From positions 1-64,000 of the forward strand of contig JAGPFZ010000005.1 in the NCBI GenBank assembly GCA_018056245.1: DNA of 64,000 nt, read 5' to 3'. The translations under genes and the position numbers were made by a program. Source of the DNA: Bacteroidales bacterium. GTDB lineage: Bacteria > Bacteroidota > Bacteroidia > Bacteroidales > VadinHA17. The notes beneath the pieces are model-generated. The model saw nothing but the letters and a program-made list of their open reading frames with translations. It made no database searches and was not told the DNA's origin. Shown piece by piece: positions 35,853 through 44,096 of the stretch; the stretch's first letter is position 1, and the number at the start of each line of letters is the position of its first letter.

Positions 35853-36983
35853 ATGAAATTTGTAGTATCAAGCAGCGAACTTCTTTCGCATTTGCAATCT
35901 ATTAGCAGGGTAATAAACGTAAAGAATACATTGCCTATCCTTGACAATTTCCTCTTTAATCTCAATAAAAATGAGCTTGAAATTACTGCTTCCGACCTCG
36001 AGTCAACTCTCATTACAAGGATGAAACTTGACAATGCCGAAGGCAGTGGTTTGATTGCCGTTCCTGCAAGGATTCTTCTTGACACTTTGAAGGAATTCGG
36101 CACACAGCCGCTAACATTCGACATTAATACCGATACACTTGCGGTGACTATAATTTCAGAGAATGGTAAATATAATGCAGTTGGACAAAATGGGATTGAC
36201 TTTCCTGTGCTTCCTTCATTGAAGAAAGAAAAGAAGAAATCCTTCATCGTCGGTTCAAGTCTATTATTCGAAGGAATCAGCAAGACTATTTTCGCAACGG
36301 CTGAAGATGAGCTCAGGCCTGTGATGGGAGGAATCCTTGTTGAGTCATCACCTGAAAAAATAACCTTTGTTGCTTCCGATGCGCATAAGCTGGTAAGGTA
36401 TCAGCGCACCGACGGCAAAGCAGATTCCGATGGTTCATTCATCCTTCCTAAAAAACCTGCTTCACTTCTTAAAAATATACTGCCTAAAGAGGAAGGCCCG
36501 GTAGCAGTAGAATTTGACGATAAAAATGTATTTTTTACACTTGCCGATTATAAAGCAGTATGCAGACTTATAGAAGGAAACTATCCAAATTATAACTCGG
36601 TTATCCCCAGAAACAATCCACGTAAAGTCACTGTCGATAGGGTTGGGTTCTCAAATATTCTTAAACGTGTGTCTGTTTTTTCGAATCAGGCCAGTAATCT
36701 GGTAAAACTTCGTATTTCAAATAACCAGATGATAGTCTCAGCTCAGGATATTGATTTTTCCATATCGGCATTCGAAAGAATAAATTGCCAGTACGATGGC
36801 GATGAGATGGAGATAGGCTTTAAAGCCATCTTTCTGCTCGAGATTCTTGCCAATATATCGTCGCAGGATGTTATCATCGAGCTTGCAGATGCCACAAGAG
36901 CCGGTCTCTTCCTGCCTGCCGAAAATGAAAATGAATATGAAGACCTCCTGATGCTACTGATGCCAATGATGATAAATGTTTAA
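35853..36983 (+). CDS. dnaN: DNA polymerase III sliding clamp (beta subunit)
   Basis: The beta clamp tethers polymerase III to DNA. The 376-residue protein has the three-domain clamp pattern: SSSELLSHLQSISRVIN, NTLPILDNFLFNL, the middle GISKTIFATAEDELRPVMGG and the C-terminal LLMLLMPMMINV, whose final residues correspond to the P-M-R/M-type protomer tail. The gene is not next to dnaA in this window. The 207 bases downstream are AT-rich. Confidence 0.97.
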   Translation: MKFVVSSSELLSHLQSISRVINVKNTLPILDNFLFNLNKNELEITASDLESTLITRMKLDNAEGSGLIAVPARILLDTLKEFGTQPLTFDINTDTLAVTIISENGKYNAVGQNGIDFPVLPSLKKEKKKSFIVGSSLLFEGISKTIFATAEDELRPVMGGILVESSPEKITFVASDAHKLVRYQRTDGKADSDGSFILPKKPASLLKNILPKEEGPVAVEFDDKNVFFTLADYKAVCRLIEGNYPNYNSVIPRNNPRKVTVDRVGFSNILKRVSVFSNQASNLVKLRISNNQMIVSAQDIDFSISAFERINCQYDGDEMEIGFKAIFLLEILANISSQDVIIELADATRAGLFLPAENENEYEDLLMLLMPMMINV

Positions 36984-37191
36984 AATAGAATTGAAAAGCT
37001 TGTAACTTTCTATTTTATTCTAAATTTCTTTTTTAAGTATCCAAATTTTATCGGACAATATTGATTTATATAATTTTACGACTTTCTGTGATTATAAGTT
37101 GAATCAGTGTCTGAAGTTGTATTATTAAAATTTTTCTGTTTTTATTGTCTGTTATTGGATTGTCTACGAAATGTTTTATTGAAGAATAAAC

Positions 37192-37803
37192 ATGAAAATA
37201 ATTTGTGTTGGACTTAATTACAGGCAGCATGCCGATGAGCTCAAATGGGAAGCGCCAGATAAACCTGTATTGTTTATGAAGCCCGATTCTGCTTTGTTAA
37301 AAAACAATAAGCCGTTTTTTCTTCCTGATTTTTCAAAAGATATACATTATGAGGTTGAGGTTGTTGTGAAGATATGCAGGCTGGGCAAAGGAATATCTGC
37401 AAAGTTTGCTTACAGGTATTTTGACGAGGTGACGCTTGGTATAGACATCACGGCAAGAGACCTGCAGGCTGAGGTGAGAAAGAAGAGTCTGCCATGGGAG
37501 ATAACTAAAGGCTTTGACGGAGCAGCACCTGTTGGGAAATTTCTTCCCATAACCAGATTCAGTGATGTCAATAATCTGAACTTCAGGTTAGAAATAAACG
37601 ACAGAACAGTGCAGAAGGGTAATACCACCGACATGATATTCAGTATTGCCGAAATAATAGAATACGCTTCAGTATTTTTTACCCTTAAAACCGGCGATTT
37701 AATATTTACAGGCACGCCGCCTGGTGTGGGACCTCTTAAACGTAACGACAGGCTTATAGGTTACATGGAAGAGATTCCCGTGCTGGATTTTATGATAAAG
37801 TAA
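37192..37803 (+). CDS. Fumarylacetoacetate hydrolase-family protein
   Basis: This 203-residue protein belongs to the FAH superfamily of metal-dependent C-C hydrolases and decarboxylases. Metal ligands are visible as E54-x-E56 (HYEVEVVVK) and D85 (LGIDITARDLQ); KGFDGAAPVG and TGTPPGVGPL complete the pattern. Short members of this kind include acylpyruvases, which act on small 2,4-diketo acids. The real substrate cannot be read from sequence. Confidence 0.92.
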   Translation: MKIICVGLNYRQHADELKWEAPDKPVLFMKPDSALLKNNKPFFLPDFSKDIHYEVEVVVKICRLGKGISAKFAYRYFDEVTLGIDITARDLQAEVRKKSLPWEITKGFDGAAPVGKFLPITRFSDVNNLNFRLEINDRTVQKGNTTDMIFSIAEIIEYASVFFTLKTGDLIFTGTPPGVGPLKRNDRLIGYMEEIPVLDFMIK

Positions 37804-37910
37804 TTGTAAATATTCTGTTCAGTAAATAGTTCAGATTCATAAATCATATTCATATAAGAATACCTTGTTTATAATTCTTCTTAAAGCATTAAATCAGGAT
37901 TTATAAATCT

Positions 37911-37918
37911 TATTTTTG
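37911..37918 (+). promoter_or_regulatory. Candidate -7 element (TATTTTTG) for the GH43 gene
   Basis: TATTTTTG fits TAnnTTTG and ends 16 bases before the ATG at 37935. Confidence 0.4.
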
Positions 37919-37934
37919 TTATTTAAACATATTA

Positions 37935-38957
37935 ATGGATAATGAAATGATAAAAACAATAACACTTTATTTAATTTTCCTTCTTCTTCGGGCGACATCA
38001 GGCTGTATTAATAATTATTCGGTTCCCGAGAAAAAGTCTGCTGACGAAAACACCTATATGAATCCGGTATATCCCTCAAGTATGCCGGATCCAACAGTGA
38101 TAAAAGCGCATGACGGATATTTCTATCTATATGCAACAGAAGATGTCCGGAATACTCCGATCCTGCGGTCATCAGATCTTGTTTCATGGAATCTTATAGG
38201 GACTGCATTTACTTCCGAGACCAGACCTTCCTTTGAACCAAAGGGAGGAATATGGGCTCCTGATATTAATTATATCAACGGACAATATGTACTGTATTAT
38301 TCAATGTCGGTTTGGGGCGGGGAATGGACATGTGGAATAGGAATTGCTGTCAGCGATAAACCGGAAGGTCCTTTTGTTGACAGAGGAAAATTATTCAGCA
38401 GTAACGAGAGCAATGTACAGAATTCCATTGATCAGTTCTATATTGAAGATGATGGTAAAAAGTATCTTTTCTGGGGAAGTTTTCACGGGATTTATGCAAT
38501 TGAGCTTTCCGATGATGGTCTCTCGGTAAAGGGCGGAGCCGAAAAGCGGCAGGTTGCAGGAACTCTCTATGAAGGAACATGCATATTTAAAAAAGATGGA
38601 TATTATTATCTGTTTGCTTCCACGGGAACCTGCTGTGAGGGTATTAAAAGTACTTATACTACGGTAATAGGGCGTTCTGAAAATCTTTTCGGCCCTTACT
38701 TCGATAAATCAGGAAGGAGCATGAATAATAATTTTCATGAAATATTGATTCATGGTAACGACCGTTTTGTCGGTACAGGTCATAATTCAGAAATAATTAC
38801 CGACAATAAGAATAAAACCTGGATTTTATATCATGCTGTTGATAAGATCAATCCCAGAGGTAGGGTTCTGATGCTGGATGAAGTTCAATGGAAAGATGGA
38901 TGGCCTTTTGTTGAAGGAAATACACCGAGTTCAGCATGGCGAAAGCCTTCATTCTGA
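37935..38957 (+). CDS. GH43-family lipoprotein (arabinanase/arabinofuranosidase-like)
   Basis: This 340-residue protein has a lipobox ending in C24 (ATSGC), so it is a predicted lipoprotein, perhaps surface-exposed. The five-bladed GH43 propeller motifs are visible: MPDPTVIKAHDGYFYLYAT with the catalytic base Asp, IWAPDINYINGQYVLYYS with the second Asp and LYEGTCIFKKDGYYYLFAS with the acid Glu. GH43 enzymes mainly cleave arabinan, arabinoxylan or xylan; the pattern resembles endo-arabinanase-type members. An ATG four codons later is an equally good start. Confidence 0.92.
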   Translation: MDNEMIKTITLYLIFLLLRATSGCINNYSVPEKKSADENTYMNPVYPSSMPDPTVIKAHDGYFYLYATEDVRNTPILRSSDLVSWNLIGTAFTSETRPSFEPKGGIWAPDINYINGQYVLYYSMSVWGGEWTCGIGIAVSDKPEGPFVDRGKLFSSNESNVQNSIDQFYIEDDGKKYLFWGSFHGIYAIELSDDGLSVKGGAEKRQVAGTLYEGTCIFKKDGYYYLFASTGTCCEGIKSTYTTVIGRSENLFGPYFDKSGRSMNNNFHEILIHGNDRFVGTGHNSEIITDNKNKTWILYHAVDKINPRGRVLMLDEVQWKDGWPFVEGNTPSSAWRKPSF

Positions 38958-38963
38958 TTATTG

Positions 38964-39038
38964 TGGGACGTGCAGGATTCGAACCAGCGACCTCTTGCGT
39001 GTGAAGCAAGCGCTCTGAACCGACTGAGCTAACGTCCC
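38964..39038 (-). tRNA. tRNA-Val(CAC)
   Basis: The reverse complement folds into a standard 75-base cloverleaf: acceptor GGGACGT/ACGTCCC, D stem GCTC/GAGC, anticodon stem CTTGC/GCAAG around loop TTCACAC, and a T arm with loop TTCGAAT. The anticodon CAC reads valine GUG. The T stem has one T-T mismatch. CCA is not encoded. A TATCTTTG promoter element lies eight bases upstream. A divergent copy is at 48281-48355. Confidence 0.92.
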
Positions 39039-39046
39039 TTCTCGGG

Positions 39047-39054
39047 CAAAGATA
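39047..39054 (-). promoter_or_regulatory. -7 element of tRNA-Val(CAC)
   Basis: On the minus strand the bases read TATCTTTG, a strong TAnnTTTG match eight bases before the tRNA 5' end. The spacing is identical at the second tRNA-Val-like gene. Confidence 0.6.
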
Positions 39055-39104
39055 TAGAAAAAGCCCTTCACTTAATTTTCCCGATAATACAATTTAATTT
39101 AGAG

Positions 39105-39112
39105 TATCTTTG
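39105..39112 (+). promoter_or_regulatory. -7 element (TATCTTTG) for the MATE gene
   Basis: TATCTTTGC fits the consensus and ends only six bases before the ATG at 39119. Transcription would start at or next to the start codon. Confidence 0.5.
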
Positions 39113-39118
39113 CTTCCT

Positions 39119-40465
39119 ATGGAACAAAGAGGATCTCCGGTTGAGCTTGGCACCGGGAATATAGGCCGGCTGCTTATGAAATATGCAATTCCTTCGGTAA
39201 TTGCAATGACAGCAGTATCAATTTATAATATTACCGACAGTATTTTTATAGGACAGGGGGTTGGTGCCCTCGCAATTTCAGGACTGGCAATTTCTTTCCC
39301 TTTAATGAATCTTTCCGCAGCTTTCGGATCACTTGTTGGTGTTGGTGCTTCAAATCTTATGTCGTTGAGACTGGGACAAAAAGATTACGATACAGCAAAC
39401 AATATCCTCGGGAATGTCTTTGTCCTGAATTTCATACTGGGACTGGCATATACTATAGTTGTTCTTATTTTTCTCGATCCGATACTTTATTTTTTCGGCG
39501 CCAGTCCCGATACTATACCCTATGCTCACGATTTTATGGTAATAATTACACTCGGTAATGTTATAACCCATCTTTATTTTGGGCTGAATGCAATGCTGAG
39601 GGCGACGGGACATCCAAAAAAATCAATGGCTACGACTCTTTGTTCTGTTCTGATCAACATGACACTTGCCCCGCTTTTCATTTTCGTTTTCAGGTGGGGA
39701 GTAAGAGGTGCTGCGCTGGCTACGTTAATAGCCCAGACATCAATGCTGACATGGCAAATAATACATTTTACTAACAAACGGAATTTCGTACATCTTCAAA
39801 AAGGAAGCCTCAGATTGAAACGTAGGATAGTAATTGATTCACTTTCCATAGGGATGGCACCATTCCTGATGAATTCAGTGGCAAGCGTGATAGTCATTCT
39901 GATAAATACCAGATTGATAATACATGGAGGCGATCTGGCAGTTGGAGCTTACGGAATAATTAACCGGGTTTCCATTCTGTTTATGATGATTGTGTCGGGG
40001 CTTATCCAGGGAATGCAGCCAATTGTTGGATATAATTTTGGGGCCAGACAATTTGGAAGAGTAAACAGTATATTGAAGCTTACCATTATCCTCGCAACAT
40101 CGGTTATGATGATCGGTTTTGCATTGGGTGAATTAGTCCCGCAGGCCGTTGCTTCTGCTTTTACAAGGGAAAAGCAACTGATTGAAATTGTTGTGCCCGG
40201 CATGAGAATTGTCATGATAACTTTCCCAATCATAGGCTTTCAGATGGTCGCCTCTAATTTCTTTCAAAGTATAGGGATGCCGGGGAAAGCTATTTTTATG
40301 TCACTTTCCAGACAGGTTATATTCCTGTTACCATGTCTTTTGATCTTGCCATCATTCTTCGGTGTTAAAGGAGTCTGGTACAGTATGCCGGCATCCGATG
40401 TTATGGCAAGCTTGGTGGCTGCATATCTGATTATTGTTCAGTACCGTAGGAACAGTATCAAATAA
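39119..40465 (+). CDS. MATE-family multidrug/Na+ antiporter
   Basis: This 448-residue polytopic inner-membrane protein is a MATE efflux pump. It starts with the typical amphipathic lead LGTGNIGRLLMKYAIPSVIA and NITDSIFIGQGVGALAISGL, and repeats the half-motif around GIINRVSILFMMIVSGLIQG, GMQPIVGYNFGARQ. I use the ATG at 39119 rather than the TTG nine bases upstream, since that TTG lies in the predicted promoter. Substrates are unknown. Confidence 0.94.
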   Translation: MEQRGSPVELGTGNIGRLLMKYAIPSVIAMTAVSIYNITDSIFIGQGVGALAISGLAISFPLMNLSAAFGSLVGVGASNLMSLRLGQKDYDTANNILGNVFVLNFILGLAYTIVVLIFLDPILYFFGASPDTIPYAHDFMVIITLGNVITHLYFGLNAMLRATGHPKKSMATTLCSVLINMTLAPLFIFVFRWGVRGAALATLIAQTSMLTWQIIHFTNKRNFVHLQKGSLRLKRRIVIDSLSIGMAPFLMNSVASVIVILINTRLIIHGGDLAVGAYGIINRVSILFMMIVSGLIQGMQPIVGYNFGARQFGRVNSILKLTIILATSVMMIGFALGELVPQAVASAFTREKQLIEIVVPGMRIVMITFPIIGFQMVASNFFQSIGMPGKAIFMSLSRQVIFLLPCLLILPSFFGVKGVWYSMPASDVMASLVAAYLIIVQYRRNSIK

Positions 40466-40494
40466 TAATGTCATGATTTTTAAATAGAATCTCG

Positions 40495-41118
40495 ATGGCA
40501 GGTAATTATGTAATAACAATAGGACGGCAGCTCGGCAGTGGTGGAAGAGAAATAGGGCAGAAGCTGGCCGCTGCACTGGGAATATCTTTTTACGATAAGG
40601 AGCTGATACGGATCGCTTCACAGAAGAGCGGCCTTAAAGAAGAATTTTTCGAAAAAGCAGATGAAAAAAAACGTTTCATTCTTTTCGCAGGATTGTTTGG
40701 AATGCAGAGTCCCCAGACTGAGGAAGTCTATTCAGAGTATTATCTCAGCAATGAGACATTTTTCAAAATTCAAAGTGATGTAATCCATTCACTTGCCGAA
40801 GAGAAATCGTGCCTTTTCGTTGGACGATGTGCTGATTACGTCCTCAAGGATCACCCACGCATTCTGAATATTTTTCTGATCGCTGATATAAATGATCGCG
40901 TTAAAAGGGTTATGAAAATCCATCAGTTAACTGAAAAGAAAGCATTGAATCTTATTGAAAAAACTGATAAGCAGCGGAGTTCATATTACAACTATTTCAG
41001 CAACAAAGCATGGGGAGTGGCTGAATCTTATCATTTATGTATTAATACTTCAGTTCTAGGTATTGACGAAACAGTAGGTTTTATCCAAAAATTTGCTGAA
41101 AAGCGATTTTGTCTTTAA
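40495..41118 (+). CDS. Cytidylate-kinase-like family protein
   Basis: This 207-residue protein belongs to the cytidylate-kinase-like family. The P-loop is unusual but recognisable as ITIGRQLGSGGREIGQKLA (about 7-25), followed by ISFYDKELIRIAS, CLFVGRCADYVLKDHP and DKQRSSYYNYFSNKAWG. These proteins are often next to MATE transporters in Bacteroidota, as here (29 bases apart). The phosphorylated substrate is not known. Confidence 0.88.
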   Translation: MAGNYVITIGRQLGSGGREIGQKLAAALGISFYDKELIRIASQKSGLKEEFFEKADEKKRFILFAGLFGMQSPQTEEVYSEYYLSNETFFKIQSDVIHSLAEEKSCLFVGRCADYVLKDHPRILNIFLIADINDRVKRVMKIHQLTEKKALNLIEKTDKQRSSYYNYFSNKAWGVAESYHLCINTSVLGIDETVGFIQKFAEKRFCL

Positions 41119-41477
41119 TATCAGGGGAAAAATTCCGTTTATTTTCAAAGAATCATATCATCAGCCATTTCATAACCTAACTTTTCTGCCTTCATGAGAT
41201 CAATATAGCCATGAAACTGTTCCAGTTGTCCGGACAGTAAGTTAAGCTAAAAATGCTTAGTTTAATAGATATGAAAAGAAGAAAATTTGATAGGCATTAC
41301 TTTGAGTTGTCTTATAAATATGCCCTAATACATCTTTTGGATATTTATCATGATAACACTCTGAAAGTATATGTATTAAATTATTTGGGAAAGATTAACA
41401 AAATCAAATTTAATACACATCCGTCCAGAATAAGATTTTAAAATAAAAGATAAAAAATAGAACGAGCTAACCTTAGC
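41119..41477. other. Gene-poor region after the cytidylate-kinase-like gene
   Basis: This stretch of about 360 bases has no confident gene. It holds the 33-codon remnant on the minus strand and a 62-codon ORF on the plus strand (41253-41441) with an AT-driven Lys/Ile/Tyr-rich product. Confidence 0.5.
41145..41246 (-). pseudogene. Possible gene remnant, 33 codons
   Basis: On the minus strand a frame bounded upstream by TAG encodes a coding-like C-terminal fragment, LNLLSGQLEQFHGYIDLMKA followed by a short Glu/Met-rich tail and a TGA stop. Its amino-acid composition is more protein-like than the surrounding AT-rich sequence, but it has no upstream start codon apart from an internal ATG. It may be the tail of a deleted gene. 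I recognise no parent family. Confidence 0.3.
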
Positions 41478-41705
41478 TCATTCTATCATCTTTATTGCCA
41501 GATCGAGTATGGTAGTATCCTCTATGACAACTGTGCCGCCGTTTGGTCCTTTCTCATAATGGATGCCCGCAGTTTCGCCCTTGCCGAAATAATTCCTCAC
41601 TTCCTCCTCATTTAAATTCAGCTCCCTGGCAATCTTTCTGATGCCTCCCTCGGGAAGACTGTCTTTTATCCGTCTTAATTCGTTGAAAGTAATAGTTTTG
41701 CTCAT
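41478..41705 (-). CDS. Small helix-turn-helix DNA-binding protein
   Basis: This 75-residue protein has a helix-turn-helix-like core, GGIRKIARELNLNEEEVRNY (about 19-38), and a short C-terminal beta/helix segment ending DTTILDLAIKMIE. It resembles small Bacteroidota proteins annotated only as DNA-binding. It is a single-gene unit with a good -7 element upstream. Targets are unknown. Confidence 0.85.
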   Translation of the reverse strand: MSKTITFNELRRIKDSLPEGGIRKIARELNLNEEEVRNYFGKGETAGIHYEKGPNGGTVVIEDTTILDLAIKMIE

Positions 41706-41747
41706 AATTACTTCATTAAATATTATTTATGAAAAACTCCATTATTT

Positions 41748-41755
41748 CAAAGATA
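41748..41755 (-). promoter_or_regulatory. -7 element for the small HTH gene
   Basis: On the minus strand the bases read TATCTTTG, matching TAnnTTTG, 42 bases before the start codon at 41705. Confidence 0.45.
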
Positions 41756-41872
41756 ATCATTTTTTACGACAAAAAATACTGACAATACTTTAAACTTTAC
41801 AGTAAGCATAAATATTGTATCCCCAATACGATTAGAACACTATTTTCAAATAACTGTCAGTATAAATCTATT

Positions 41873-42628
41873 TCATAACCTGCCTATGAGTTCAAGAAAA
41901 AGCTTCATGCTTCTTTTTTTATCCTCATCGAAGTTATAGTCAATATTATTGTGAAGGTAACTTTTAAGCTGTTCATCGTTCATTGCACACGAACCTCTGA
42001 AATAATCAACTACCCGGTCAATATTATCGAGGCCCGATTTTAACGCTGCGTTGAATCGCATAAGAAACGAATCGTCTATCTCCCTATTCGAAATCCAGCA
42101 GGCGAAGACAAAACATAATCCTGTATATCTCTTCCATTCCTCAGCCAGATCGAGGCCGAAAGCAAAGTACGGCTCGAGTTCGAAACACTGATCGCCGATA
42201 AGAACAACAGCTTCTCCAGGAGCTATGTTGATAAAATCAAATCCCTCATTTGTACCTGCCCATTCGAATTTCCTTTTCCACATAAACTGAGCAAGTACTT
42301 GGGCAAGGGCTACTGATGACCTCGATCTATAATCGAGGTAAATATTATTTATATCCTCGAAACTGCTGTTACTCAACAGCATAACCGTTTTTACTTTTCT
42401 GTAGGCTCCTATGCAGTAATTACTTATTATTTTGTAATTATTTATTTCCGGCAGAGCTGCTACAGGAACCAGGCCGATATCGGCTCTTCCGCTCGCAAGT
42501 TTTTCGGCACATACTACTGGATGATCCGTCTCGATTATAGCTTCACCATCAAGACCGCCCTGCTTTAAACCCCAGACAAAAGGATAGGAATTTGCATACT
42601 TCACTACCGAAATTCTGATTTTATCCAT
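41873..42628 (-). CDS. mqnA: Chorismate dehydratase MqnA (futalosine pathway)
   Basis: MqnA turns chorismate into 3-enolpyruvyl-benzoate, the first step of the futalosine route to menaquinone. The 251-residue periplasmic-binding-protein-like fold is recognised from KYANSYPFVWGLKQG, SGRADIGLVPVAALPE, SNYCIGAYRKVKTVML, YLDYRSRSSVALAQVLAQFM and GDQCFELEPYFAFGLDLAEE. No other mqn gene is next to it, but a UbiA prenyltransferase lies at 24886-25755. MqnD shares the fold; the SRSS motif and overall pattern favour MqnA. Confidence 0.9.
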   Translation of the reverse strand: MDKIRISVVKYANSYPFVWGLKQGGLDGEAIIETDHPVVCAEKLASGRADIGLVPVAALPEINNYKIISNYCIGAYRKVKTVMLLSNSSFEDINNIYLDYRSRSSVALAQVLAQFMWKRKFEWAGTNEGFDFINIAPGEAVVLIGDQCFELEPYFAFGLDLAEEWKRYTGLCFVFACWISNREIDDSFLMRFNAALKSGLDNIDRVVDYFRGSCAMNDEQLKSYLHNNIDYNFDEDKKRSMKLFLELIGRL

Positions 42629-42691
42629 CTCTATCTGAATACTCGGAAAAAATATTTACCTGACTTATTCTTTTTCAAGCCTCTAAAATAC

Positions 42692-42699
42692 TACTTTTG
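42692..42699 (+). promoter_or_regulatory. Candidate -7 element (TACTTTTG) for purB
   Basis: TACTTTTG matches TAnnTTTG and ends 40 bases before the purB ATG. Confidence 0.45.
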
Positions 42700-42739
42700 T
42701 CTTGGAAGATTAATTAAAAATCTGTAAAAAATTGAAGAG

Positions 42740-44083
42740 ATGGATTTGAATTCTCTCACTGCAATTTCACCTGTTGACGGAAGATACAGAAAGAAAACTG
42801 CCGAACTGGCAAATTTTTTTTCCGAATATGCGCTTATGAGATATCGTACTTTGGTTGAAGTCGAATATTTTATTGCCTTATGCGAAATTCCTCTCCCTCC
42901 TTTGAGTGATGTTGATAGCAATAAGCTTGATGAACTGCGGAATATCTATCTCGATTTTTCAATGGACGATGCATTGAAAATCAAAGAATATGAAAAAACA
43001 ACAAACCACGATGTAAAGGCTCTTGAGTATTTTCTGAAGGATAGATTTACAGAAGCAGGCTTCGGTAAATGGAAGGAATTCATTCATTTCGGCCTTACTT
43101 CACAGGATGTCAACAATACCGCTCTTCCGCTTTCGATAAAAGATGCAATGGTACAAAGCTATTCGCCGATGTTACTCGAGATAAGAGAATCGCTTTCATC
43201 TATGGCTGACGAATGGAAAGATGTGCCGATGCTTGCACATACTCACGGGCAGCCAGCTACGCCTACAAGGGCAGGGAAGGAGATTGCAGTTTTCATCTCA
43301 CGTCTCGATGAACAGACAAAATATTTTTCACAGATTCCTTTTTCGGCAAAATTCGGAGGCGCCTCCGGAAATATGAATGCTCATGTTGCTGCATTTCCGC
43401 AAATTAACTGGAATGAATTTGCCGATAATTTCGTAAACGATGTGCTTGGTCTGAAAAGGTCTTTCCCCACAACACAAATCGAACATTACGACAACCTTGC
43501 AGCTCTGTTTGATAACATGAGAAGGATTAATGTCATTTTGATTGATTTGTGCAGGGATATGTGGATGTATATTTCAATGGATTATTTCAGGCAGAAGGTT
43601 AAGAAGGGAGAGGTAGGTTCTTCCGCTATGCCTCATAAGATTAATCCGATTGATTTCGAAAATGCCGAGGGTAATTTTGGAATTGCAAATGCCCTTTTTG
43701 GACATATGGCTGAAAAACTACCTGTTTCAAGGCTTCAACGTGACCTGACCGATTCGACAGTTACCAGAAATATTGGTGTGGCTTTTGCTCATACTCTTAT
43801 TGCATTCACTTCATTGTTGAAAGGATTGAGTAAACTTATAATAAATGAGGAGCAAATGAGAGCCGATCTTGAGAAAAACTGGGTTGTCGTTTCAGAAGCC
43901 ATCCAGACAATCCTTAGAAGGGAAGGTTACGAAAAGCCTTATGAAGCATTGCTCGAAATGACAAGAAAAGAGGATTCTGTTACTAAAGACGATATTATGA
44001 GATTCATTGACACACTCAATATTAGTGAAAATGTGAAAGATGAGCTGAGAGCTATTACACCATTCAACTTTACAGGAATATAA
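42740..44083 (+). CDS. purB: Adenylosuccinate lyase
   Basis: PurB acts twice in purine synthesis, releasing fumarate from SAICAR and from adenylosuccinate. The 447-residue protein starts LTAISPVDGRYRKK and carries TTNHDVKALEYFL, HFGLTSQDVNNTALPL, AHTHGQPATPTRAGKE and the fumarase-superfamily signature GSSAMPHKINPIDFENAEGN. Length and order are typical of the E. coli-like long form. Confidence 0.97.
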   Translation: MDLNSLTAISPVDGRYRKKTAELANFFSEYALMRYRTLVEVEYFIALCEIPLPPLSDVDSNKLDELRNIYLDFSMDDALKIKEYEKTTNHDVKALEYFLKDRFTEAGFGKWKEFIHFGLTSQDVNNTALPLSIKDAMVQSYSPMLLEIRESLSSMADEWKDVPMLAHTHGQPATPTRAGKEIAVFISRLDEQTKYFSQIPFSAKFGGASGNMNAHVAAFPQINWNEFADNFVNDVLGLKRSFPTTQIEHYDNLAALFDNMRRINVILIDLCRDMWMYISMDYFRQKVKKGEVGSSAMPHKINPIDFENAEGNFGIANALFGHMAEKLPVSRLQRDLTDSTVTRNIGVAFAHTLIAFTSLLKGLSKLIINEEQMRADLEKNWVVVSEAIQTILRREGYEKPYEALLEMTRKEDSVTKDDIMRFIDTLNISENVKDELRAITPFNFTGI

Positions 44084-44096
44084 CTTAATATGTTTG

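Noticed and set aside
36982..37016. AAAATAGA/TCTATTTT hairpin as dnaN terminator
   Set aside because: The stem is eight weak A-T-rich pairs around a 19-base loop without a proper T-run; too weak to call.
41253..41441. 62-codon plus-strand ORF after the cytidylate-kinase-like gene
   Set aside because: The product is dominated by Lys, Ile, Tyr and Asn as expected from AT-rich non-coding sequence, and there is no supporting context.
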